A stretch of DNA of 64,000 bases from Lacticaseibacillus nasuensis JCM 17158. GTDB taxonomy: Bacteria > Bacillota > Bacilli > Lactobacillales > Lactobacillaceae. The notes below the pieces were generated by a model. It worked only from the letters and a program-made list of their open reading frames with translations, did not search any database and was not told where the DNA came from. Positions 1-7,690 of this stretch are shown here, piece after piece (the stretch's first letter is position 1; every line of letters starts with the position of its first letter). The position numbers were made by a program, and so were the translations under genes. The stretch covers positions 1-64,000 of the forward strand of contig NZ_AZDJ01000030.1 of assembly GCF_001434705.1 (NCBI RefSeq), given 5' to 3'.

Positions 1-1212
1 CGCAGCCTTCACTGCATTTTCCAAAGCTGTGACAGCAGCTTGCTTATCTGCTGTCGCCGCATCTGCTGGCAAGCTCGTAATGGCAGTCAGGGCATCCGCA
101 ACATCAGGTTCTTGACTGTACGGGGTGGCCGTAGTTGCTGCGTTGGCTATTGCTGTATCCGCGGAATTTGCGGCATCAACTGCTTTAGTTAAATCTTGAA
201 TAGCTGTATTGATTGCGGCAGTCGTGGCTTCTTCGTTATTCACATTAGTTTGAACAGTCTTCACCGCATTCACAGCGGCCGCAATGGTCGGATTCTGAAG
301 TAATTCCGGTGAAATCTTGCCGATTTGAGTATTCGCATCTGCATTCGCTTTATCACGTGCTGTTTTAGCAGCAGCGACGGCAGCAGTTAACTTATCCACC
401 GCAGCTTGTTTATCCTCGGTGGAGGCATCACTCCCAAGATCAGCAATGTCTTTTAATGCATTAGCAACATCGTTTTCTTTGCTATACGGTTTGGCCGAAG
501 TGGGCGCATTGGTAATCGATTCATTTAGCGTCTTCGCTGCTTGAATAGCACTCGTCAAATTGTCAGTCGCGGCGGTAATCTCAGCAGTCGTTCCCGTGCC
601 GGCCGCATCCTTACTTAATGCCGTCGCCAACGCGGTTTGAGCCGCGGTAATCGCATCGCTATTCAGGCTACCAACATTGCTCTGTGCTGTCGTGGCATTT
701 GCGATGGCAGTATCACGCGCAGTTTTTGCTGCTTCAACTGCCTTGGTGAGATTGTCAGCTGCAGCTTTGATCTGATCCGTTGTTGCTTTCGCTGGCAGTG
801 TCGAATTGTCCAGGGCCGTTTGAACCTCAGTCTCCTGACTGTATGGTTTTGCAGTATCTTTGGCATTAGCAAGTGCCGTATTGGCGGCATTTGCTGCTTC
901 AACAGCGTTAGTCAAAGCAGTGGTTGCAGTTGTGATAGCGCCAGTTGAACCAGTATTGTTGGCAGCAGCCGTCACAGCATCTTGCAAAGCGGTTTGGGCA
1001 ACAGTCACCGTCGGATTATTGGCTAGGTCGCCAGTAACCGTGCCTGCTGCAGTCGTGGCGGCCGTATTTGCATCATCACGCAGTGGCTTTGCAGCGGTCA
1101 CAGCCGCTGTGAGTGCATCAATTGCGGCTTGCTTATCAGCGTCTGTTGCAGTGCTCGGCAAATCCTTGATTTTTGCGAGTGCCCTTGCAACATCTTCTTC
1201 TTGGCTGTATGG
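1..1212 (-). repeat. Tandem ~120-residue repeats in the surface protein
   Basis: The PYS motif that opens each module has its Pro codon at 1210-1212, 844-846, 487-489 and 121-123, giving periods of 366, 357 and 366 bases (122, 119, 122 residues). The modules are diverged at DNA level rather than identical. More copies may lie beyond the window edge. Confidence 0.8.
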
Positions 1213-2133
1213 GCTGGCAGTTGTATCCGCATTTTTAATTGCCGTATCTACAGCGCTTGAAGGCGTATATCCATCAGTAGTTACTGAAGGAACGAAGAAA
1301 TTAACAGCATTATCGATTACCGACTGCGCAAGACCGGCATCAACGGCATTAGGTTCCGCGTCGGTTTTAACAGCGAACATGCCACTAACAACATTAAGAG
1401 CAGTAGTTAATGATGATGTATCCGACTTATTGGGGTCCGGATCATCGAGACGTTTAGACGCATACTGTAATGCATCAAGCAGGGCCGTTGTGTTTGGTGA
1501 AGTTGCAACATCGTACCCAGTAAAGTGAGTAGTAATCGCATTTAACTTGTCAATCAAAACATCCGCTGCATTTTTGGGATTAGTGTCGGGCGTTGTACTT
1601 TCCGAACCATCTGAATCACTAGGATCCGCCAACATAAAGTTCAGCTGTACCCCTTTGTCCAGGGTATAACCGTCGACAATTGCTTTCATGCTGGCCGCAT
1701 CCGTGTCTGCAGGAAAATCAAATACGTACTGACTGCTCGTTTCCTTAAGCGTCGTGCCCTGCGGAAGTTGCTTCAGCAAATCCGCCGCGCTGATGCTCGG
1801 CTTGGCGGTTGTGTCAGTAGTCGTCTTAGTTGTGGTCTTCGACTCCGCATTAACCGCAGTTGTATTATCATTGGCCGCCGTGCTACTGGTCGCGCTAGAT
1901 GAAGTTAACGGCACGGTTTGCGCTGTGACGTGCGCAGTTTGGGTGGACGCAACTTGTGCGGTCGAGCCAGCATCGGTCGCAGTCGTGTCGGCGCGAACGA
2001 CATTTTGAGTTAACGCAATTTCCGTCATGCCCAACAAGGTAATGCCGGCAGTTAACCATAGCTTGCCAGCCCGGTACATCTTCTTATGTGTTGCACCGTC
2101 CATCTTGGCAATCTTTTGCTGAAATGCATTCAT
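1..2133 (-). CDS. Large repeat-containing surface protein, KxYKxGKxW signal, 3' end outside window
   Basis: The frame is open from ATG at 2133 to the left window edge (711 codons, no stop), so the protein is incomplete at its C terminus. An AAGGAG Shine-Dalgarno lies 9 nt upstream. Residues about 18-30 read HKKMYRAGKLWLTAG, matching the KxYKxGKxW-type signal peptide of lactobacillar surface proteins, followed by a Thr/Ser/Ala-rich linker. From about residue 308 there are at least four modules of roughly 120 residues, each starting with a PYSxExxV motif and containing Ala/Thr/Asp-rich helical segments such as DKQAAIDALTAAV, resembling FIVAR-like helical bundles. An anchor (LPxTG or other) cannot be seen. 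Probably an adhesin or aggregation/stalk protein; the ligand is unknown. Confidence 0.85.
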   Translation of the reverse strand, partial: MNAFQQKIAKMDGATHKKMYRAGKLWLTAGITLLGMTEIALTQNVVRADTTATDAGSTAQVASTQTAHVTAQTVPLTSSSATSSTAANDNTTAVNAESKTTTKTTTDTTAKPSISAADLLKQLPQGTTLKETSSQYVFDFPADTDAASMKAIVDGYTLDKGVQLNFMLADPSDSDGSESTTPDTNPKNAADVLIDKLNAITTHFTGYDVATSPNTTALLDALQYASKRLDDPDPNKSDTSSLTTALNVVSGMFAVKTDAEPNAVDAGLAQSVIDNAVNFFVPSVTTDGYTPSSAVDTAIKNADTTASPYSQEEDVARALAKIKDLPSTATDADKQAAIDALTAAVTAAKPLRDDANTAATTAAGTVTGDLANNPTVTVAQTALQDAVTAAANNTGSTGAITTATTALTNAVEAANAANTALANAKDTAKPYSQETEVQTALDNSTLPAKATTDQIKAAADNLTKAVEAAKTARDTAIANATTAQSNVGSLNSDAITAAQTALATALSKDAAGTGTTAEITAATDNLTSAIQAAKTLNESITNAPTSAKPYSKENDVANALKDIADLGSDASTEDKQAAVDKLTAAVAAAKTARDKANADANTQIGKISPELLQNPTIAAAVNAVKTVQTNVNNEEATTAAINTAIQDLTKAVDAANSADTAIANAATTATPYSQEPDVADALTAITSLPADAATADKQAAVTALENAVKAA

Positions 2134-2156
2134 TTTGATAAGCTCCTTCTTTATTC

Positions 2157-2177
2157 AATACGCGTCTTTCGCGTATT
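2157..2177 (-). promoter_or_regulatory. Perfect hairpin in the leader of the surface-protein gene
   Basis: AATACGCG-N5-CGCGTATT forms a perfect 8-bp stem with a 5-nt loop, ending about 7 nt upstream of the AAGGAG ribosome-binding site. It lacks a T tract, so it is not a terminator; it could stabilise the mRNA 5' end or be a protein-binding operator. Confidence 0.4.
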
Positions 2178-2903
2178 CAGGGAAACGTCAACGAGACGCT
2201 GTATTTATAACAACTATAATGCAATTTTACTATATATTAGTACGGAAATAAAGGCTTTATAAAATTGAGTTTTACAAAATATTTGTCAAAATTAGGCGTT
2301 CTTGCGGTTTTTATGGAAAATGTTCTGTTTTAGCAACCAACTCCATTCATCAGTGACCGGTACAGTTTTCGTTGTGATATTATTTAGTTTTTGACCGCTA
2401 GTTTCAAATAAACGAATCAGATATTAATTAAACGGTTAATACTAAATATTAATTTATCTCGACCCCGCAATTTTCCTCAATGGTGATTGATCGAAATTTT
2501 TTGGACTAACCATTGTTTCCCGTTTCTCGATACTCATGTTCATTGAATAATCACCACTTCATCGGAGAGCAACAAACAAATCACCGCTGGCGACAACGAA
2601 ATTCATGTATGACCGAAACAACCGCTGAATCATCTGCGAGCCTACCGAACCGTCGGGACTGATTAGAACACAGAAAAAGAACCGTTCCCGTCACTTCCAA
2701 CGACAACCGTGCTGATTAAAGCTTGCAAATTTTAGAGAACTAGCAACTATTTGGTAAAAATTCAACTTGGCAACAAACAATCAAGGGATAAGTCATACTC
2801 CCCAAGAAGTCAGTCCGATCTTAATCAATCATCAACCTAACAGAACTACAACCACTTCTTGCGAAGAATATCTACTTAGCAACAACCTTTCCCGGATTGT
2901 TAC
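2178..2903. other. AT-rich intergenic stretch without recognisable gene
   Basis: About 0.73 kb between two minus-strand genes. It is visibly richer in A/T than the flanking genes and I see no ORF with a credible start, RNA gene or repeat. It must contain the promoter of the surface-protein gene, but no convincing -35/-10 pair could be chosen. Confidence 0.6.
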
Positions 2904-4112
2904 CTAACCCACAACTAAATCAGTGTCTACAGCCCTCCGCAATGTAGCCTCCTCTTGTCGCATCTGACGTTGAAAATCCTCATAGTCACGAGCCACCTGG
3001 GGAACAAGGAACTTGAAGGAGAACAACTCCCCACCGCCATACAAGATCCCTAATCGCTGATATCCAGCTTGTGCCAAGTTGTCCGTGGGCTGAAGAAATC
3101 CGCCCTTTGTAGCCTTCATCAAATGGATGTAGGTGACCAGCTGATTATAATCGTTACGCTTATCAATATGCCGTTTGTACTTGGTGTCAATGGGGATACC
3201 TGCGTATTCGAAATCCGGGTAACGATGCTGCTGTCCGTCATCCCCAAACTGTTCGTAAAATGGCAGGGTCCGCAAGCCACGTTTCCTACCGTAATGCTTC
3301 CACCCCGTAATCTGCCAGATATACGCCTCCCACAACCAAGCAACGTCGATGATAATACCGTTAATCTGCCGGGCATCTCGGCCAAACCCGACACGTTTCT
3401 CCTTCAAGATCTGTAAACACAGCCGCTGTAACACGGCATACTCTTGAAAGTAACCATGCGTCACTGGATTCAATAAGTTCGTCTGCATGACATCTTGTCG
3501 ATCTAATTTCTCGTATGACCCCGTTACGCGCCGAATATCTCGAACGTTCTGCTTAACCTCTTCATTTCCTGATAGGAGAAAACTTTTACCGTTTTGAATC
3601 TTCTCAATTGTATGACGAATCAGCTGCGTCACTGGGTTGTCAAAGCTGAATTCTCTCGTTCGGTAGGCCACCCGACCGATAAAGGGCATGTTGGTCTTGA
3701 GCTGTCTAGCAATCTCAATCGTTCCTTTAGCATTCGCATCGTTATATTGGCGATCCACATACTCCTTGTACAAACCCTTCCGCAACGCTTCATTCAAGTA
3801 ATACGGAAACAGAAACTCAAGCAAGTCATAATAATCTGCATTATCCGTGGCGTGGCTCGTCGAACTGACAACGCGATAATTCAAAACCTCCTGCAACATA
3901 TAGCGCAAAAAATAATCCTCTCGTGCATCCTGACGTGCACCGCTCGTAATGCCTGCCGTTCTCGTCGTCGCCGGTTGAATACAGGCAATAGTGCAGTAGC
4001 ATCGTCCCACTGCTACGCAGTGGGACGATGGTGCCCGGGTTGCCGGCGCCACACCACTTGCATGTGTTCCCAGCCTCGCTTTCGAGATACTTGCGCTGGG
4101 CCAACTCTTCAT
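2904..4112 (-). pseudogene. 5'-truncated McrC-like restriction component, chimeric N terminus
   Basis: From about residue 67 onward (FLRYMLQEVLNYRVV...) the product resembles McrC, the nuclease partner of the McrB GTPase in modification-dependent McrBC/LlaJI-type restriction. YPDFEYAGIPIDTKYK near residues 303-318 looks like the PD-(D/E)xK nuclease core. The first ~60 residues (from ATG 4112) are unlike McrC and are read out of frame through a small phage-like gene, so the genuine N-terminal domain has been lost at a junction near 3970-4030. No mcrB is present upstream, where it would be expected; phage-type genes are there instead. Most likely a non-functional remnant left by a deletion or insertion. 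Confidence 0.75.
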
Positions 4113-4146
4113 CGGCGTTTAGGCGGAGTCCACTGCTGTCTTTCAT
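3841..4146 (-). pseudogene. Small zinc-ribbon-like phage-type gene, fused out of frame into mcrC
   Basis: ATG at 4146 has a good GAGGAG site 7 nt upstream. The first ~40 residues (MKDSSGLRLNADEELAQRKY..., then CKWCGAG) look like a genuine small protein with a CxxC pair. After a palindrome at 4000-4030 the frame runs through the mcrC remnant in the wrong frame and stops at 3841, so the C-terminal part is not native. Function unknown. Confidence 0.45.
4000..4030. repeat. Perfect 14-bp inverted repeat at the gene-fusion junction
   Basis: CATCGTCCCACTGC-TAC-GCAGTGGGACGATG: two perfect 14-bp arms with a 3-nt loop. It sits inside the overlapping frames where the small phage-type gene meets the mcrC remnant. 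There is no T tract on either side, so it is more likely a palindromic recombination scar or former operator/terminator stem than an active terminator. Confidence 0.8.
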
Positions 4147-4166
4147 TTGACTGCTCCTCTTCCCCA

Positions 4167-4376
4167 CTAACGGGTCTCGATGCACACCTCGGGGCCGTCA
4201 AGGCTGACCCGGGCAATGCCATCACGATGCTTCACGCTGACCAGCTTGCCGCTATTAACGACATGGTTAACCGCCGTGGTCATCGAGCCAATCGGCAGCC
4301 GTTCGCCGGTGCGCTTGTTGTAGTCCCGGACCATCGTCTCGGCGTCTGGATAAAAATCAATGATGAATTTTTCCAT
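4167..4376 (-). CDS. Small hypothetical protein of the integrated element
   Basis: 69 residues (MEKFIIDFYPDAETMVRDYN...). It overlaps the end of the Cro-like gene by 20 bp, as expected for a phage early operon read leftwards. No recognised domain; it is soluble and mixed charged. No function assigned. Confidence 0.55.
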   Translation of the reverse strand: MEKFIIDFYPDAETMVRDYNKRTGERLPIGSMTTAVNHVVNSGKLVSVKHRDGIARVSLDGPEVCIETR

Positions 4377-4626
4377 TGTCGTTCTCCCTTGCTATGTGAT
4401 CATTTAACAGCCTCCGCTGTATTACGCTTTTCGCGTAACCCTGTTTCAAAAAAATGGTCCAGTCAATATTCAACTTTTCCGCCATTACCTTGGCTTGGTC
4501 AACGGAAGGATCCCGCGTGCCAAGCTCATAGCCAGATAAAGTGGTTGGAGCGATTCCCAATTCCTTAGCGAGCTCCACTTGGCTCAAGTGTTTGCCATTG
4601 CGAAGTTCCTTCAACCAGATTCGCAT
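4357..4626 (-). CDS. XRE-family HTH regulator (Cro-like)
   Basis: 89 residues. A helix-turn-helix of the Xre/Cro type spans about residues 12-40 (SQVELAKELGIAPTTLSGYE, then LGTRDPS). It is small, lacks a second domain, and is divergent from the S24-type repressor at 4759, the classical Cro/CI arrangement. Operator-like repeats lie in the intergenic region and one within its own coding sequence (4423-4437). It presumably represses the repressor promoter and autoregulates. The start has only a weak Shine-Dalgarno. Confidence 0.8.
   Translation of the reverse strand: MRIWLKELRNGKHLSQVELAKELGIAPTTLSGYELGTRDPSVDQAKVMAEKLNIDWTIFLKQGYAKSVIQRRLLNDHIARENDNGKIHH
4423..4437. promoter_or_regulatory. Putative CI/Cro operator O3 (inside cro-like gene)
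   Basis: TACGC-TTTTC-GCGTA, a perfect 5+5 inverted repeat with 5-bp spacer (6+6 if flanking bases are counted). Same half-sites and spacing as at 4661-4675 and 4716-4730. Confidence 0.5.
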
Positions 4627-4660
4627 TGTCTCACTTCATTTCTGCATGACTTTATAATGA

Positions 4661-4675
4661 TACGCGTTAAGCGTA
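4661..4675. promoter_or_regulatory. Putative CI/Cro operator O1
   Basis: TACGC-GTTAA-GCGTA. On the minus strand it lies between a GTTTAC -35-like and a CATTAT -10-like hexamer ahead of the Cro-like gene, a position where binding would block that promoter. Confidence 0.6.
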
Positions 4676-4715
4676 AGTAAACTGGAAATTACTCTATTTG
4701 TGTAAAAAGTGCGTA

Positions 4716-4730
4716 TACGCAAGCTGCGTA
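4716..4730. promoter_or_regulatory. Putative CI/Cro operator O2 with adjacent half-site
   Basis: TACGC-AAGCT-GCGTA, directly preceded by a half-site GCGTA at 4711-4715 so that 4710-4721 is also a 12-bp perfect palindrome. A TATACT -10-like box of the rightward repressor gene follows at 4732-4737. Confidence 0.6.
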
Positions 4731-4758
4731 CTATACTCACCTTAAGGGGTTGTTAATC

Positions 4759-5403
4759 TTGGACACGAAAAGACTAAAGACGCTTAGAAAGATAAACCAC
4801 CACATGACCCAGTCTGAGGTTGCCAAACAACTGGGGATTGCACTTACCACGTATGCCTCCTACGAGCAGGGATACCGACAACCGGACCCGGATATGCTTA
4901 CCAGACTTGCCAACCTATTCAACACGTCGGTCGATTACATCCTTGGCAATTCCGACTCTAAAAACATTAACGGCAACCAGCAGGATCTAGTCATCGCTGA
5001 CGATTACATCAAGGTGTACGGTGAGATACACGCGGGCGCAGTGTCGTGGGCGGAGCAAAACATAATCGGCAAGGTACCGACCACCAAGGAACAAGTGATG
5101 CGCTACGGGCGCAAGAATCTGTTTGGTTTGAAGATTGTCGGCGAGTCCATGAATCGTCGGCTGCTACCCGGTTACACGGCTGTCTTCTGCAAAGACCAAC
5201 GGCCCGAACCGGGTGACATCGTGGCCGTGCTGATTGACCATGAGGACGCCACCGTCAAGGTTTATCAGGAGACATCGCTTGCCGTGATGTTTGCCCCAGC
5301 GAGCTATGACCCGACTTTTAAGCCATATGTTTTCCGCAAAGACGAGCCGCAAGATTTTGAGATTCTTGGCGTATACTTGTTTTCGACAGATCAGGATATA
5401 TAG
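4759..5403 (+). CDS. CI-like repressor: XRE HTH plus S24 (LexA-like) peptidase domain
   Basis: 214 residues from TTG at 4759, chosen because AAGGGG (4743-4748) is 10 nt upstream; an in-frame TTG at 4750 sits too close to it. Residues about 5-60 form an Xre helix-turn-helix (MTQSEVAKQLGIALTTYASY). The C-terminal half is a LexA/S24 self-cleavage domain with the Ser in GESMNRRLLPG and the catalytic Lys in DATVKVYQ. Such repressors maintain lysogeny and are inactivated by RecA-stimulated autocleavage after DNA damage. Divergent from the Cro-like gene; likely binds the TACGC-N5-GCGTA sites. Confidence 0.9.
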   Translation: MDTKRLKTLRKINHHMTQSEVAKQLGIALTTYASYEQGYRQPDPDMLTRLANLFNTSVDYILGNSDSKNINGNQQDLVIADDYIKVYGEIHAGAVSWAEQNIIGKVPTTKEQVMRYGRKNLFGLKIVGESMNRRLLPGYTAVFCKDQRPEPGDIVAVLIDHEDATVKVYQETSLAVMFAPASYDPTFKPYVFRKDEPQDFEILGVYLFSTDQDI

Positions 5404-5414
5404 GGGGAACAATT

Positions 5415-6224
5415 ATGGGGAAGCCGTCGCATCTTTGCCTCATTGGGGGCGAGCCGATCAAGGAAAAAATAGGGCCGACACTACATTTTCACATCGTCAA
5501 CGTTGATGGAGACTGGATCTGCTATAAGCACTTTAAATCGTTGGGCTTTAACTTGATGACCGACAACACGATGTTTGGGCCTCGCATCTCCAGTGCTGAC
5601 TATCTCAAAATCAGAGACGAGCACTTAAACGGCCACCAATTCGCTGTGGAATTGTTCGGGAAAGACGGTCGCAAGACGCCCGAGAGTGACAACAGAATGG
5701 CTGAGATACAGAAGCAGTTCGCCGATGCCGGTGTCTCCGACTTGTGGGGTACGAAGAAGGAAGTCAAGGCACTGCCGGAAATCTTGGGAGAGTCGGAAAT
5801 CGTCAAGTACGCCACAAGCGGACTGGTAGCCGGGACCACGGTGCTGATGGTTTGCACCGACAGCCGGATCCTGTTTATTGACAAGGGCATGCTGTACGGT
5901 ATCAAGTCGACCGAGATACCGCTGAACATGGTCAATGCTGTGTCTTACTCCACGGGGCTAATGTTCGGAACCATTTCCATCACTAACGGGGCGACCATTA
6001 CCAAAGTCGAAAACGTCAACAAAGGGACGGCCCAGATGATGGTTGACGCAATCAATGCCAACCGATCCGCACTGAACCGCCCACAAGCACAATCGTCACC
6101 GGCACCGCAGTCGGCTCTACCGTCCGCAGCAGATCAGATTCGCGAATTCAAAGGCCTGCTAGACGACGGAATCATCACACAATCAGAGTTCGATGCTAAA
6201 AAGAAAGAACTGCTTGGTTTATAG
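5415..6224 (+). CDS. PH-like domain and SHOCT domain protein
   Basis: 269 residues, GGGGG site 8 nt upstream, 11 bp behind the repressor, probably co-transcribed. An N-terminal ~110-residue region is unassigned. Residues about 125-215 (SEIVKYATSGLVAGTTVLMV..., then SRILFIDKG) look like a bacterial PH (YokE-like) domain, followed by a Pro/Ala/Ser linker and a C-terminal SHOCT helix pair (IREFKGLLDDGIITQSEFDA). Similar proteins are common next to phage repressors in Firmicutes, where their role is unclear; superinfection exclusion or host-envelope sensing are possibilities only. Confidence 0.75.
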   Translation: MGKPSHLCLIGGEPIKEKIGPTLHFHIVNVDGDWICYKHFKSLGFNLMTDNTMFGPRISSADYLKIRDEHLNGHQFAVELFGKDGRKTPESDNRMAEIQKQFADAGVSDLWGTKKEVKALPEILGESEIVKYATSGLVAGTTVLMVCTDSRILFIDKGMLYGIKSTEIPLNMVNAVSYSTGLMFGTISITNGATITKVENVNKGTAQMMVDAINANRSALNRPQAQSSPAPQSALPSAADQIREFKGLLDDGIITQSEFDAKKKELLGL

Positions 6225-6229
6225 AACTA

Positions 6230-6256
6230 CCGCCCCGTTCGCGGGGTATTATTTTC
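6230..6256 (+). terminator. Hairpin after PH-SHOCT gene
   Basis: CCCCG-TTCG-CGGGG (6233-6246), a UUCG tetraloop hairpin followed by TATTATTTT. Likely a terminator for the repressor operon, somewhat weak stem. Confidence 0.6.
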
Positions 6257-6332
6257 ACCGTTTAACCAAACATAGGTTCTATACATCCGCGTCTTGGTCA
6301 ACACCCCGGCAAGACAAAATGGAGGTAATTTC

Positions 6333-7504
6333 ATGCCAAAATGGACACCAATTAAAGGACACAAAGGCCTGTTCACCTATAAAACAGATGGCGGAGTGCG
6401 ATATGCCGCGCGCCGCACCTACACAGACTCCCTTGGCAGACGTCATGAATGGTCGTCCGCTGGGCTAAAGCAATGGCGGGAGGCCGACCAAGCATTAAAA
6501 CAGTTCGAGGCAGACTTGGCCAATGGTAAGGCTGGTCCAATTGAAAATCCGGGTATCACGGTCAGCCAATACCACGATTGCTTGGTAGAACGAAAGATAG
6601 ATTTAGGCATCTGGCAGGAGTCAACCCGGGCGACACAACAAAACTACTACAACAAATACGTCGCTCCGCTTTTGGCAGCATGCGCCTGTCTGAAATCTTC
6701 CGAAGCCAGTACCAGGCATACCTTGACGGGTTGGCGACGGAATACGGTCTGGCTGCAAGCACCATCAAGACGATCGACTGTATATGAAAAGTATCATGAA
6801 TGAAGCCGCCAACGAGGACGTCATCGACAAAAAACAGGCTGCGGGGCCTGCACCTCGGTGGAAAGCCAGCACGCAACAAATCGCTCACCAATCAGGAAGC
6901 TAGAAAGTGGTTAGCGACCGCGCGCAGGATCCTAGACAAAAACCAGCTTGCTTTAGTGCTGACTGACGCGCTAGGCTTGCGCAAGGGAGAGGTGATGGGA
7001 CTGCGCACCAACTCAATCTCCATTACCCACGACGAAGTAAACGATCGCGATCAGGCAGCAATCAAGATTGACCTCCAGCGGACCTCAACCAAGCTAAACG
7101 GCGGCAAGCTTAAAACGCCGTCTTCATATCGCACAATCTGGGTATTTGGTGAAATGGTCGGCCTCCTAAAGTTCGCCAAGGTTACTGCCAACAATCTCCG
7201 TGCCCGCAACCATATCCAGTCGGCCAACCATTGGCTGTGGGTTGACAACAATGGAGAGCGTTTTTACCCCGACTACTTGAACCGAGTTGAGCGTAAAGTG
7301 TCCAAGGAATGCGGAATCGAGATTTATCCCCACCTGCTTCGCCACTACTTCGCGACAGCAACCATCGCCAGCGAGAAACCGCAAATCGACGTGATGCACT
7401 ATCTCGGCCACAAGAATCTTCAGATGACAGCGGACTATACGCGCGCGACCAAAGAGGCCAGCCTGAACGTGTTTGAGGGCATAAATGCGTTCTTAAGAGG
7501 TTAA
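6333..7504 (+). pseudogene. int: Phage-type tyrosine integrase with three frameshifts
   Basis: Start ATG 6333 with GGAGG site. The N-terminal part (AP2-like arm-binding: YKTDGGVRYAARRTYTDSLG) and SAM-like core are followed by a catalytic domain with GLRKGEV (first Arg), HLLRHYFAT (HxxR) and GHKNLQMTADYT (His and nucleophile Tyr). The frame is interrupted near 6676 (one T missing in a T run), near 6784 (one base missing) and near 6828 (one extra A in an A run). Joining the three frames gives a continuous integrase of about 390 residues. Two of the indels are in homopolymers, so sequencing error is possible; otherwise the gene is dead. It points towards the 3' end of guaA, a chromosomal site often used by islands. 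Confidence 0.85.
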
Positions 7505-7515
7505 AATTCACCGGC

Positions 7516-7570
7516 AAAACGTGGGACGGATTTGGATCGGCGTTCGTCCCACGCTCGTCCCACGTTTTTC
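7516..7570 (+). terminator. Inverted-repeat cluster / terminator after integrase
   Basis: AAAACGTGGGACG (7516-7528) is the exact reverse complement of CGTCCCACGTTTT (7556-7568), with a run of T at the end; a third CGTCCCAC copy lies at 7545-7552. It can act as integrase terminator. The same CGTCCCAC core is in the arms of the 4000-4030 palindrome, so arm-type integrase sites are an alternative. Confidence 0.5.
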
Positions 7571-7619
7571 GTGGTAAACCGTTGTATTTAATGGCCAACG
7601 GTTAGCTTCAAAAATGTAC

Positions 7620-7664
7620 AAAAAAAGGCGCCGCACGGCGTCGACGTTGACGTTATGCGGTGCC
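7620..7664 (-). terminator. guaA terminator
   Basis: On the minus strand GGCACCGCA pairs with TGCGGCGCC (one A-C mismatch) around a ~20-nt loop and is followed by seven T. It is 27 bp after the guaA stop. Confidence 0.75.
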
Positions 7665-7690
7665 GGGAGCCTCTTCAAAATGTTATCGGT

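Larger units (their letters stand above)
3841..7504. mobile_element. Remnant of an integrated phage-like element
   Basis: Integrase, PH-SHOCT, CI-like, Cro-like and two small early genes form a typical lysogeny module. Structural, packaging and lysis genes are absent, and the left side ends in a chimeric mcrC. No pair of att repeats was found: the 3' end of guaA is not repeated near 2.1-4.1 kb. The guaA terminator is intact, so the right end should lie between 7505 and 7618. Confidence 0.65.

Noticed and set aside
860-1528. Plus-strand ORF of 222 residues rich in Ala/Val/Ser
   Set aside because: It is the antisense frame of the repeat-rich surface protein, with no ribosome site; the minus-strand frame has a signal peptide and repeats.
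2178-2903. Possible att site or second end of the element
   Set aside because: No stretch of more than about 8 bases matching the guaA 3' region was found.
3594-4568. Plus-strand ORF of 324 residues over the mcrC and cro-like genes
   Set aside because: Antisense of three minus-strand genes with recognisable domains; its translation is low-quality and has no homology features.
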